From: JACKII01 sp041687435
Lineage (GTDB): Bacteria > Pseudomonadota > Alphaproteobacteria > Bin95
Assembly (NCBI GenBank): GCA_041687435.1
Contig: JAWLBX010000016.1
Coordinates: forward strand, 12,022-76,021
Length of the DNA: 64,000 nt
Direction of reading: 5' to 3'
Every line of letters begins with the position of its first letter. Position 1 is the first letter of the stretch. Positions 18,373 through 26,607 of this stretch are shown here, piece after piece. Both the position numbers and the translations under genes were made by a program. Under the pieces are notes generated by a model. That model searched no databases. It saw nothing but the letters and a program-made list of their open reading frames with translations, and was not told the origin of the DNA.

Positions 18373-20019
18373 ATGATGTATCAGGGTCTTGTTCAGAAAC
18401 AGGTTGCAACACGACGGCTGGGATTTTTCCCGCACGTGGCCGCCCCGGTTTTCTTGGGTGCCGGTGTTCTGATCATTGGCTTCGTGCTGCTGGGCATCGC
18501 CTATCCGAGCGCAATCGGCAGCACCGCCAAGACGGTCCACATCTGGATCGCGCAAAATCTGGGCTGGTTCTATACCGCCGCGGTCGCGATCTTCCCGATT
18601 GTCTGCATTTTGCTGGCCATATCGAAATTTGGCTCAGTCCGGCTCGGCGACCCGCACGAGCAACCGCACTATAACCTGCCGACTTGGTTCGCCATGCTAT
18701 TCAGCGCCGGCATGGGAATCGGGCTGCTGTTTTGGAGCGTGGCAGAACCGATCAGCCATTACCTGGCTCCGCCCTACGGCGAGCCGGAAACCGACGCCAC
18801 GGCCGAGCTTGCGTTGCGATTGACCTTCTTCCACTGGGGCCTGCACGCCTGGGCCATCTATGCCGTCACCGCGTTGGGTCTGGCGTTTTTTGCCTTTCGC
18901 CACAAACTGCCGCTTTCGTTGCGCTCGATCTTCTATCCGCTGGTCGGCGACCGGATCTATGGCACGTTCGGGCATTTCGTCGATGTTTTCGCCGTGCTGG
19001 GTACGATGTTCGGCGTCGCCACCTCGCTGGGCCTGGGCGTACTGCAAGTCAATTCTGGCCTGGATTACCTGTTCGGCATCGGCCAGTCGTCCACCGCACA
19101 GTTGCTGCTGATTGCCGGCATTACCGTCGCGGCCACCGCCTCCGTCGTCTCCGGCCTCGACAAGGGCATTGCGCAGATCAGCCGGCTAACCATCGTGGCT
19201 GCGCTCGTTCTGCTCGCCACCACGCTGGCCATCGGCCCGACCACCTTCCTGCTCGATACCTTTCTGGAGGCAACAGGCGGTTATCTGCAGAACATCATCC
19301 AGTTGAGCCTCTGGACCCAGGCCTACGAGCGCGGCGAGTGGCAGGCCGACTGGACCCTTTTCTATTGGGGCTGGTGGATTTCCTGGTCGCCCTTTGTCGG
19401 CATTTTCATCGCCCGGGTCTCGCGCGGGCGTACGATCCGCGAATTCGTCGTCGGCGTTCTGCTGGTGCCGACGGCGGCCGTCCTGCTCTGGATGACGGTG
19501 TTTGGTGCGACGGCGATCCTGTTTCAAGGCAACGGCACAGCCGACCTTTCGCCCTATATCGACGGCGCGGTCAGTCAGGCGTTTTTCGTCCTGCTGGATG
19601 CCCTGCCTGCCGCACAGGTGACGGCTGCGATGGCAACGGTCATCGTCATGCTGTTCTTCGTCACCTCGTCCGACAGCGGCAGCTACGTGATCGACATGCT
19701 GACGGCCGGCGGCCACACCAACCCGCCCAAGGTACAGCGCGTGTTCTGGGCCGTGACGGAGGGGCTGGTGGCGGCGACCCTGTTGCTCGGCGGTGGCCTT
19801 CAGGCCTTGCAGACGGCCGCTATCACCACCGGCCTGCCGATCGCAGCGATCCTGCTGGTGCTTTGCTATACGCTCTACCGCGGCCTGGCGACCGAGGCCG
19901 TGCCGCAAACGGCGGAAGAACGCGCCAATCCCGATGCAGCCGGCATCATGGGGCTGGAGACGGCGGACGAGTTGCACCCGCACACCGACGGGAAACCCGC
20001 GCCGCAACAGGCCCAGTGA
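18373..20019 (+). CDS. BCCT family betaine/carnitine/choline transporter
   Basis: 548 residues with about 12 hydrophobic helices. The BCCT core is clear: FSAGMGIGLLFWSVAEPI, the aromatic substrate box FYWGWWISWSPFVGIFIARVS and the helical end FFVTSSDSGSYVIDMLTAGG. It probably imports betaine, choline or a related quaternary amine with sodium or protons, for osmoprotection or catabolism. The C-terminal cytosolic tail is short (about 50 residues), so there is no long osmosensing domain as in BetP. The ATG at 18373 is taken as start; a TTG at 18349 is possible. Confidence 0.9.
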   Translation: MMYQGLVQKQVATRRLGFFPHVAAPVFLGAGVLIIGFVLLGIAYPSAIGSTAKTVHIWIAQNLGWFYTAAVAIFPIVCILLAISKFGSVRLGDPHEQPHYNLPTWFAMLFSAGMGIGLLFWSVAEPISHYLAPPYGEPETDATAELALRLTFFHWGLHAWAIYAVTALGLAFFAFRHKLPLSLRSIFYPLVGDRIYGTFGHFVDVFAVLGTMFGVATSLGLGVLQVNSGLDYLFGIGQSSTAQLLLIAGITVAATASVVSGLDKGIAQISRLTIVAALVLLATTLAIGPTTFLLDTFLEATGGYLQNIIQLSLWTQAYERGEWQADWTLFYWGWWISWSPFVGIFIARVSRGRTIREFVVGVLLVPTAAVLLWMTVFGATAILFQGNGTADLSPYIDGAVSQAFFVLLDALPAAQVTAAMATVIVMLFFVTSSDSGSYVIDMLTAGGHTNPPKVQRVFWAVTEGLVAATLLLGGGLQALQTAAITTGLPIAAILLVLCYTLYRGLATEAVPQTAEERANPDAAGIMGLETADELHPHTDGKPAPQQAQ

Positions 20020-20124
20020 CGACGATGGACCTTGGTGTCAAGGGCAGGTGGAACTGAAAATGCGATCAACGACCGAAGCGGTGCGATGCTGGTATCGTGC
20101 CGTCCAAGCAAGTGCTTCGCCAGA

Positions 20125-20952
20125 CTATTCGCGGAACCGATCCATCTCCGTCCGCAATTCGCTGATTTCCTGCCGCAGGCCGCGGATTTCCTCGACAATG
20201 GCGACGCGTTCGGCATGCGCTTCCGCTTCTGCCTCCGCAGCCTCCTCCTTGTGTGCGGACTGCATGGCATCGACGACGATGGCAACGAACAGGTTGAGGA
20301 CCGCAAACGTCGTCACCAGGATGAAGGGCACAAAGAACGCCCAGGCGCTCGGGTAGACCTCCATCACCGGCCGGACGATGCCCATCGACCAGCTTTCCAG
20401 CGTCATGATCTGGAACAGCGAATACATGCTGGCGCCGATGCTGCCGAACCAATCCGGAAAGGCCGCGCCGAACAGCTTGGTCGCCATCACAGCGCCGACA
20501 TAGAAGATCAGCAGCAGCAACAGCGCCACCGTGCCCATGCCGGGAATGACCTGCAACAGCGCCGTCACCACCGTCCGCATCTGCGGTACAATCGAGATCA
20601 GGCGCAACACCCGCAAAATCCGGAGCGAGCGCAACACGGACAGATTGCCGGCCGATGGGATCAGCGACATGCCGACGATCAGAAAATCGAACCAATTCCA
20701 GCCGCCGCGAAAGAACGCCGGACCGAAGGCAATAATCCGGGTCGCCACCTCAATTGCGAAGATGGCAATGATAATGCCGTCCACGGTGTAGAGCACACTA
20801 CCCCATTCGGCCATCACGCTGGCCGACGTTTCCAGGCCCAGCGTGAGAGCGTTCAGCACGATCAGGCCGGTGATCGCCCATTGCGTGCTGCGCGCACAAA
20901 CAAAATCGGCAAGAGCACGGCGGACGCCGCCTTCGGGATAGCCTGGGGGCAT
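20125..20952 (-). CDS. Bacterial voltage-gated sodium channel (NaChBac/NavBac type)
   Basis: 275 residues forming one six-helix voltage-gated channel subunit that should assemble as a homotetramer. The S4 voltage sensor has arginines at every third position: R108, R111, R114 and R117 (SVLRSLRILRVLRL). The selectivity filter TLESW (184-188) is the sodium-selective filter of NaChBac-type channels. S6 is the hydrophobic stretch FVPFILVTTFAVLNLFVAIV. The C-terminus (about 236-275) is acidic and then forms a heptad-like coiled coil (VEEIRGLRQEISELRTEM), typical of the tetramerisation bundle. It is convergent with the BCCT gene, about 105 bases apart. The Shine-Dalgarno sequence is weak. Confidence 0.92.
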   Translation of the reverse strand: MPPGYPEGGVRRALADFVCARSTQWAITGLIVLNALTLGLETSASVMAEWGSVLYTVDGIIIAIFAIEVATRIIAFGPAFFRGGWNWFDFLIVGMSLIPSAGNLSVLRSLRILRVLRLISIVPQMRTVVTALLQVIPGMGTVALLLLLIFYVGAVMATKLFGAAFPDWFGSIGASMYSLFQIMTLESWSMGIVRPVMEVYPSAWAFFVPFILVTTFAVLNLFVAIVVDAMQSAHKEEAAEAEAEAHAERVAIVEEIRGLRQEISELRTEMDRFRE

Positions 20953-21064
20953 CGGGAGGCCCTATGTCGCTCGGAGAAAGTGGCAGGATCGCCAGCGGCA
21001 TAAATAAGAAGCCAAATCGCCAAACGAAAGCTTTTCGTAACGCTGCGCTGCTATTCTATCGCGG

Positions 21065-21869
21065 TCAAACGCGGCTAAGAAACGCGCGGATCGTTGGAGC
21101 GAACAGGTCCGGTTCCATCACCGCGCTCATATGGCTGGCACCGGCGCTCATGGCGGTCTCCGCCCCTGGCATCGCTTCCGCCAGGCGCGTAACGATGCGG
21201 CGGGCCGGCAAAGGTGAACCCGACCCCGCCAGCAACAGCGCCCGCCCGCCGAGCCCGGCATAGGCGCTGGCCAGTGTCTCGTCATATGACGTCTCGCAGG
21301 CTTCCCGACGCAACTGCCGCCCCATGGCGACCAGCCGGGCGCATACATGCTCCGGCAGCGCCGCCCAGGGCGCGCCGCCCCAATAATCAATGAAAGGCGG
21401 CAACGCCGGCCTCCACGTCGCCACCATCGACCAAGCGCACCAGCGCATCGATCGCCGCGCGGTCCTCCGCCAGGGCCTGGGTATCGGTCGGGTCGCCCGT
21501 GTGCAGGCTGCCGAAGCACATCGGCTCCACCGCCACCGGCCGGCGCACCCGATCCGGCCAGCAAGCTGCGGCGCGCAAAGCCATCAAACCACCCATCGAA
21601 TGGCCGACCACGTCAATTGGCCCATCGCAGAGCCCGAACGCCCGCTGTACGACCGCCAGATGCTGTTCCAGCGCGGGCCGGCTGTTGTCCAGGGGTGAAT
21701 TTCGGCCATAGCCTGCCAAGTTCGGGACCAGTACGCGGTGGCCAGCGCCAATGCGCTCCGCCAATTGCAGCAGCGCCTCGGCACTGGCGCCGCCGCCGTG
21801 CAGCACCAGCAAGGCCGGGCCATCACCACCCTGCCAATAGTCCATGCCGTCCGCCGTGATCCGCTGCAT
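21065..21869 (-). pseudogene. Alpha/beta hydrolase gene interrupted by a frameshift
   Basis: The first part (MQRITADGMDYWQGG..., from 21869, with GAGGTGG upstream) contains the hydrolase core LLVLHGGGAS and the nucleophile elbow GHSMGG. It then hits TGA at 21389-21387 just after GVAAF. Shifting by one base at the T-run (minus strand TTT, plus 21393-21395) restores ...GVAAF-IDYWGGAPWAALPEHV and continues smoothly to the normal C-terminus with the catalytic His region GASHMSAVMEPD, ending at 21065. The two parts make one protein of about 267 residues. It is either a real one-base insertion inactivating the gene or a sequencing error. Confidence 0.8.
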
Positions 21870-21985
21870 TGCCACCTCGCAGAAAATGGTTCGGGTATCG
21901 CGTTTGGAATGGCCTGCATGCCAAGCCTCCCGCCCGCTGCCGCTATCGTGGCGGACACGCAGACGCGGGACAGGCAACGCCGGGC

Positions 21986-22867
21986 TCAATCCTCGCCTGC
22001 CATCGCCTCCGGCATCGGACGAAGCAAGGCGGGCGACAGCCGGGTAATTTCGCCAATGATCGCCCGCACCGTCTCGGTCACAATCCGGCTTTCCGGTTGC
22101 AAGGCGCGGGTGACCTCATCCATGTAGAGCGGGCGTGCGAATTCCAGCTGCAAAGCGTGCAGTCCGGCCGCGGGCCGGCCGTAGTGCTGGGTGATGAAAC
22201 CGCCGGCATAAGGGTAGTTCCGCGCAACGCTCAACCCGTTACCCTGGGCCGCCCGGCTCGCCGCCTGCGGCAGCGGGTTCGCGCAGGCTCGCCCGAATCC
22301 GTCGCCCAGCACCAAGTCCGGCAGCCGCTCGCCCGGCAGTTGCGGCATGGAATGCAGGTCCAACAGCACCGCATAACCGAAGCGTGCCTTCGCGGCCGCC
22401 ACCAACTGCGTCAGCACGCGGTGATAGGGGCGATGCCCGCGTAGCCAGCGCAATTCGCCCTGTTTCAGGGTCAGCCGTTTGAGATTGACCGGCTGGCGCG
22501 GCGGCAAAAAGCGCGGAAACAGTCCCAGGCCGGCCCGCACCCGGCTGGAGTCGCTGGCCAGATGCCGCGGCAACGGCTCGCGGAACATGCCCGCATCCCA
22601 TTCCCCCGCTGCCCGGTTTACGTCGCAATAACCCCGGCCCCATTGGCTGATCAGCACCGGCAGACCCAGCCTGTGCACGCCATTGACCAAGCTGTCCAGA
22701 TGCGGATCTTCCAGCGCCCCAAGGTCGGCATCCGGGTTCATGCCGGAATGGGCATCTTCGGGAATTGCCCGGCCGCTGTGCGGCACCGACAGAACGCACG
22801 GAACCGCCCACGCGCGTGGCCACGCGAGGCGGTAAGGAGCGGGATCAGCAGGAACCGGCACGGCCAA
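21986..22867 (-). CDS. N-formylglutamate amidohydrolase family protein
   Basis: 293 residues matching the N-formylglutamate deformylase (HutG-like) family. Visible landmarks are VLSVPHSGRAIPED, the DPHLDSLV metal-site region, GRGYCDVNRA, LLDLHSMPQ and the C-terminal HALQLEFARPLYMDE. Family members release formate from N-formyl-L-glutamate at the end of one histidine-degradation route. No other hut gene is nearby, so the true substrate is uncertain. The start is a TTG at 22867 with GAGGG nine bases upstream; the GTG at 22861 is an alternative. Its stop lies about 115 bases from the start of the next minus-strand gene, the frameshifted hydrolase. Confidence 0.85.
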   Translation of the reverse strand: MAVPVPADPAPYRLAWPRAWAVPCVLSVPHSGRAIPEDAHSGMNPDADLGALEDPHLDSLVNGVHRLGLPVLISQWGRGYCDVNRAAGEWDAGMFREPLPRHLASDSSRVRAGLGLFPRFLPPRQPVNLKRLTLKQGELRWLRGHRPYHRVLTQLVAAAKARFGYAVLLDLHSMPQLPGERLPDLVLGDGFGRACANPLPQAASRAAQGNGLSVARNYPYAGGFITQHYGRPAAGLHALQLEFARPLYMDEVTRALQPESRIVTETVRAIIGEITRLSPALLRPMPEAMAGED

Positions 22868-22911
22868 GGCGGAAGGCCCTCGTCATGGCCGTGCCGTCAT
22901 GGCAGCGGCTT

Positions 22912-23139
22912 TTAGCGCTTCAGGCCGAAAGCCTGGAACCGCTTGTTGAAGCGCGCGATCTGGCCGCCGGTATCGAGCAGGCGCTGATTGCCGCCGGTCC
23001 AGGCAGGATGCACCAGCGGGTCGATGTCCAGACGCAGCGTATCGCCCTCTTTCCCATAGGTGGAGCGCGTCGTGAACTCGGTCCCGTCGGTCATGACGAC
23101 GGTGATTTGGTGGTACTCGGGGTGAATGTCGGCTTTCAT
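22912..23139 (-). CDS. rpmE: 50S ribosomal protein L31 (cysteine-free type)
   Basis: 75 residues beginning MKADIHPEYHQITVVMTDGT and ending FNKRFQAFGLKR, the usual alphaproteobacterial form. The four zinc-binding cysteines of the C+ type are absent. The insertion WTGGNQRLLDTGGQIARFNK is typical. The ATG at 23139 is preceded by GAAAGAGGG. It lies 57 bases downstream of the acyl-CoA synthetase gene. No Zur box was seen in front of it. Confidence 0.95.
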   Translation of the reverse strand: MKADIHPEYHQITVVMTDGTEFTTRSTYGKEGDTLRLDIDPLVHPAWTGGNQRLLDTGGQIARFNKRFQAFGLKR

Positions 23140-23196
23140 GGCGGCCCTCTTTCGCAAAACACCCGTATAATCGCGCCCGCGCTGGCGCGCAAGCAC

Positions 23197-25041
23197 CTAG
23201 CGCCGCAGCGCGGCCAATTGCTCCGCATAGGCGGCGCGGATCACATGTCGCCGGATTTTCATGCTGGGGGTGAGCATGGCATTGTCCCAGCTGAACGGCT
23301 CCGCCACCAACCGGAACCGGCGCACCCGCTCCGGCTGGCCGAGGCGGTGATTGACGCGCTCGATCACGTGCTCGATATGCTCGTGAAAGGCCTTGTCCCC
23401 CACCAGTTCCGCCATGTCGGCAGGCTTGCCATTCGTCTTCGCCCATTCCCTGGCTGCCTCGGCATCCGGCACGATCAGGCCGATCAGATAAGGCTGCTTG
23501 TCCCCGACAACCATGGCCTGAGCGATTTCCGGCTCCAGTTGCAGGAAGCCCTCGACCCGCTGCGGCGACAGCGTATCGCCGCCCGAAAGCACAATGATAT
23601 CCTTCTTGCGGTCGGTGATCCTGATAAAGCCATCGGCGTCGATCTCCCCCACGTCGCCGGTATGGATCCAGCCATTTTGTAAGGTTTCCGCCGTTGCTTC
23701 CGGATCGTTCCAATAGCCGAGCATCGCCAGTTCGCCCCGCACCAGGATTTCCCCATCCTCGGCGATCCGCACCTCGACGCCGGGAAAGGGCGGGCCGACC
23801 GTCTCCAGCTTGATCTTGTGGGCGCGGTTGCAGGAGACGATGGGCGCGGTTTCCGTCTGGCCATAGCCTTGCAACAGCCGCAAGCCCAGCGCCGTAAAAA
23901 ACAGGCCGATTTCATAGTTCAGCGGTGCACCGCCAGAAATCAACGCCTTGTTCCGACCGCCGAAGCGCGCCTTCACCTTGGCCCGCACCAGCCGGTCCAG
24001 CACCCGGTCCATCAGGCTTTCGCAAAACCCTAGCCTGCCCTCAAGATGCTTTTTCTTGCCAAGTTCGACCGTTTTCCAGAACAGCTTCTGCCGCAGCTTC
24101 GACTGGCCGCGCAGGCCGCTCAGCACCCGCCCGTGCAGCGTCTCATAAAGCCGCGGCACGGCCGTCATGATCGTCGGCTTCACCTCCGCCATGTTCCGCG
24201 CCAGCACCTCCACGCTCTCGGCATAGTAAATTTGTGCGCCGATCGAGAGCGGGAAGAACTGGCCTGCCGTGTGCTCGTAGGAATGGCTGAGCGGCAGGAA
24301 GGACAGAAACACCTCGTCGTCCGGCAGCCGGCCGTCTAACTCATAAAGCAGGTCGCAGGCACCCATCGTGTTGCAGAGGATCGCGCCATGCGACAGCATC
24401 ACTCCCTTCGGCACCCCGCCGGTACCCGAGGTATAGATCAGGCAGGCGAGATCGCTGCGCCCTGCGACGTGCAGCGGCGCCGGCAGCGCATCGCCCCGCG
24501 CCGCCCGCCCAGCGGCCAGCAGCGACAGCCAAGTCTCGACCGGTTTGGCTGGGCTGGCTGGTGGTTCGCCCTCCATCAACACGATCCGCTCGACACTTTC
24601 CACGACCGCCGCCGCCTGGATCACCCGCTCCAGCAGCGCCACGGTGGACACGATGACGAACCGCGCGCCGCTGTCGATCAGAATATGAACATGATCGTCC
24701 ACGGTGTTGGTGGTGTAGGCCGGCACCGTAACGCCGCCGGCGCTCATGATACCGGTGTCTGCCACCAGCCATTCCGGCCGATTTTCCGCCACCAGGGCCA
24801 CCCGCTGGCCCGGCTGAAGGCCCAACCCTCGCAGCGCATGAGCACAATCGGCGACGAGGCCAGCCACCTCGCCAAAGGACTGGCTTTGGTAGGTGCCGGC
24901 CCGCTTCGCCCATAGGAACGGCTTGTCGCCCAGAGCCGCCATTTTCTCGAACGCCATCGTCGGCAGTGAGGGCCAGCGCAGATACGGTTCAAGTGCGGCC
25001 CGGCGGGCAGGGTCGGCTATGGACTGAAGCGGATCGGTCAT
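23197..25041 (-). CDS. Long-chain fatty-acid--CoA ligase (AMP-dependent synthetase)
   Basis: 614-residue ANL-superfamily enzyme that activates a fatty acid to its CoA thioester through an acyl-adenylate. The AMP-binding P-loop motif YTSGTGGVPKGVMLSH spans 203-218, followed by GYGQTETAPIVS (motif A5-like), WIHTGDVGEIDADGFIRITDR (A7/A8) and the C-terminal lysine region LTPSMKIRRH. Length and the internal segment after VPRLYETLHGRV are those of FadD/FAA-type long-chain ligases rather than short-chain enzymes. The start at 25041 has only a weak GAGATCC upstream. It is on the same strand as rpmE. Confidence 0.9.
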   Translation of the reverse strand: MTDPLQSIADPARRAALEPYLRWPSLPTMAFEKMAALGDKPFLWAKRAGTYQSQSFGEVAGLVADCAHALRGLGLQPGQRVALVAENRPEWLVADTGIMSAGGVTVPAYTTNTVDDHVHILIDSGARFVIVSTVALLERVIQAAAVVESVERIVLMEGEPPASPAKPVETWLSLLAAGRAARGDALPAPLHVAGRSDLACLIYTSGTGGVPKGVMLSHGAILCNTMGACDLLYELDGRLPDDEVFLSFLPLSHSYEHTAGQFFPLSIGAQIYYAESVEVLARNMAEVKPTIMTAVPRLYETLHGRVLSGLRGQSKLRQKLFWKTVELGKKKHLEGRLGFCESLMDRVLDRLVRAKVKARFGGRNKALISGGAPLNYEIGLFFTALGLRLLQGYGQTETAPIVSCNRAHKIKLETVGPPFPGVEVRIAEDGEILVRGELAMLGYWNDPEATAETLQNGWIHTGDVGEIDADGFIRITDRKKDIIVLSGGDTLSPQRVEGFLQLEPEIAQAMVVGDKQPYLIGLIVPDAEAAREWAKTNGKPADMAELVGDKAFHEHIEHVIERVNHRLGQPERVRRFRLVAEPFSWDNAMLTPSMKIRRHVIRAAYAEQLAALRR

Positions 25042-25163
25042 CAGCAGCGGATCTCAAGCAAAGAGGGGAAGCGTGGCGGATTTTAGCCCCCACCCTAATG
25101 GTCAAGATGCTGGAAAGCGACACACTTGCCGATCTCCGGAAACCCGCCGCATTGCGCCCTAGG

Positions 25164-25976
25164 TCAGAACTTCAGTTCGAAATTGACGGAGAGCAACGCA
25201 TCGGGCGATGCCTCGGTCACGCCCAACAGAACGGCCACCCTGGGTTTCAGCAGCCGCCCCTGGCCCAAGCCGAACGCGCCATAGATGGCCGGTCCGATCA
25301 CATGGCTTTGTTCGTCCAGCGGCAATGCATTGCCCAGTGCACCTTCGAACGCGCCATGCGCCTCGAGCCCAAGATCGATCTGCGGTATGACGGGCGTCGA
25401 GGCGGCAAGCGCATAGGCGATGCCGGGATCCTCGCCGTCTTCAAACGGGATCTCGACCAGCAGGTTTCCGATCACCTTGACCGGCCCGAGGTGCGCTTCC
25501 GCGATCGGCCCCAGGCTGAATGCGCCATGGAACAGCCCGCCGCTGTTCGGAATCTCCAACGCCGTGTAGAGCCCTAATGCAAAATTCGAACCCGCCGCAT
25601 TGCCATGGCCGTGATGATGGCCGTAGTCGTGGCCATGATGATGGCTATGATCGTCATGCTGCGCCCCCATGCCGAACGGCAGCAGGAAAACACTGGCAAT
25701 CTCCACGGCCTCCACTTCGTAGGCTTCGCCCTTCGGTTTTGCCAGTTCTACCGCCAGGATTGGCTTCCAGAATGGAAACGGCGCATAATTGATGGCAAGC
25801 TCGTGCGCGGCCCGTTCGTCACCCGTCTCCACATCCGACAAGGTCACGCCGTTCAATATCTCCAACTCGAACCCGCCGGGCTGGATATCGGGATGGATCA
25901 CTTCGTAGACTTGTGCGGTGGCGGGGCTGGCCGCGAATGCAGCGAGCAGTGCATAGACAGAAATTCCGGGGCGCAT
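25164..25976 (-). CDS. Histidine-rich putative outer-membrane protein, predicted Zur-controlled
   Basis: 270 residues. A signal peptide (MRPGISVYALLAAFAASPAT, cleavage near AQV) is followed by alternating hydrophobic/polar strands, and the protein ends in VNFELKF. A terminal Phe after a beta strand is characteristic of outer-membrane barrels. Residues 107-124 form a dense His/Asp cluster (HDDHSHHHGHDYGHHHGH), an obvious zinc-binding candidate loop. The gene is divergent from zur, and the shared 125-base gap contains a Zur box 75 bases upstream of this start. No named family is recognised. A role in zinc capture or uptake across the outer membrane is inference. Confidence 0.75.
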   Translation of the reverse strand: MRPGISVYALLAAFAASPATAQVYEVIHPDIQPGGFELEILNGVTLSDVETGDERAAHELAINYAPFPFWKPILAVELAKPKGEAYEVEAVEIASVFLLPFGMGAQHDDHSHHHGHDYGHHHGHGNAAGSNFALGLYTALEIPNSGGLFHGAFSLGPIAEAHLGPVKVIGNLLVEIPFEDGEDPGIAYALAASTPVIPQIDLGLEAHGAFEGALGNALPLDEQSHVIGPAIYGAFGLGQGRLLKPRVAVLLGVTEASPDALLSVNFELKF

Positions 25977-26050
25977 TGCCTTTGGTCCTTGGAACGGGTG
26001 TTGGTATCATTCTGCTGGGACAGTCCGTATCCATGCCCACAACGAATTAA

Positions 26051-26069
26051 AATGTTATAACATAACATT
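26051..26069. promoter_or_regulatory. Zur box between zur and the His-rich protein gene
   Basis: AATGTTATAACATAACATT is a near-palindrome matching the AT-rich alphaproteobacterial Zur operator (ATGTTATA-n-TATAACAT type). It is centred in the divergent promoter region, 32 bases before zur. The reverse complement matches the box upstream of znuA at 18 of 19 positions. Confidence 0.85.
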
Positions 26070-26101
26070 TGAAATGATAAACCCCTGACGGGAGCAACGA
26101 G

Positions 26102-26527
26102 ATGGCGGCCGGTCGTGATCGAACCACGAAGCTTTCGAAGAACCATCAGTTGGTGTTCGATGCCCTGTCCGAAGCGGGCAGGCCGATGAGCGCCTACGAG
26201 TTGATCGATGCGGTGCGGCCCGCGGGCATTTCCGCTCCGCCAACGGTCTACCGGGCGTTGACCAAGCTAATCGACGCCGGCGCGGTGCATCGGGTCGAGA
26301 GCCGCAATGCTTTTGTCGCCTGCAATCGCAGCCATTCCGGCGGTGCCACGGTCGTGCTCATGCTCTGCAACGAATGCGGCAAGGCGGACGAGTTCGCCGA
26401 CCCGGACATCGGGGCCATCGTGGAGCGGCAGGCTGCATCCCGCCAATTTGCGATCAGCACGACCGTGCTGGAGGTCCAGGGCCTTTGCGCCAACTGCCAA
26501 TCGCCGCCCGGAAAGGCGGCATGTTGA
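26102..26527 (+). CDS. zur: Zinc uptake regulator, Fur family
   Basis: 141-residue Fur-family repressor. The winged-helix part contains SAYELIDAVRPAGISAPPTVYRALTKLIDAGAVHRVESRNAF in the expected order (recognition helix around PTVYRALTKL). The C-terminal dimerisation domain has two CxxC pairs, C89/C92 (CNEC) and C129/C132 (CANC), that form the structural zinc site. Assignment to Zur rather than Fur rests on the short length, the CxxC spacing, the adjacent Zur box and the downstream znuA. It should repress the His-rich gene, itself and znuA when zinc is sufficient. Confidence 0.9.
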   Translation: MAAGRDRTTKLSKNHQLVFDALSEAGRPMSAYELIDAVRPAGISAPPTVYRALTKLIDAGAVHRVESRNAFVACNRSHSGGATVVLMLCNECGKADEFADPDIGAIVERQAASRQFAISTTVLEVQGLCANCQSPPGKAAC

Positions 26528-26607
26528 GCCAGCAGACCTCTCCCACCTTGTCGGCAGGCGGGTCGGCACCTCATATCAGGCTGGAATTCTTGAGGAGATA
26601 AAGACCC

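Noticed and set aside
22912..23139. Cysteine-free L31 as a zinc-starvation paralogue controlled by Zur
   Set aside because: Cysteine-free L31 is the usual form in alphaproteobacteria, and no Zur box lies upstream of the gene.
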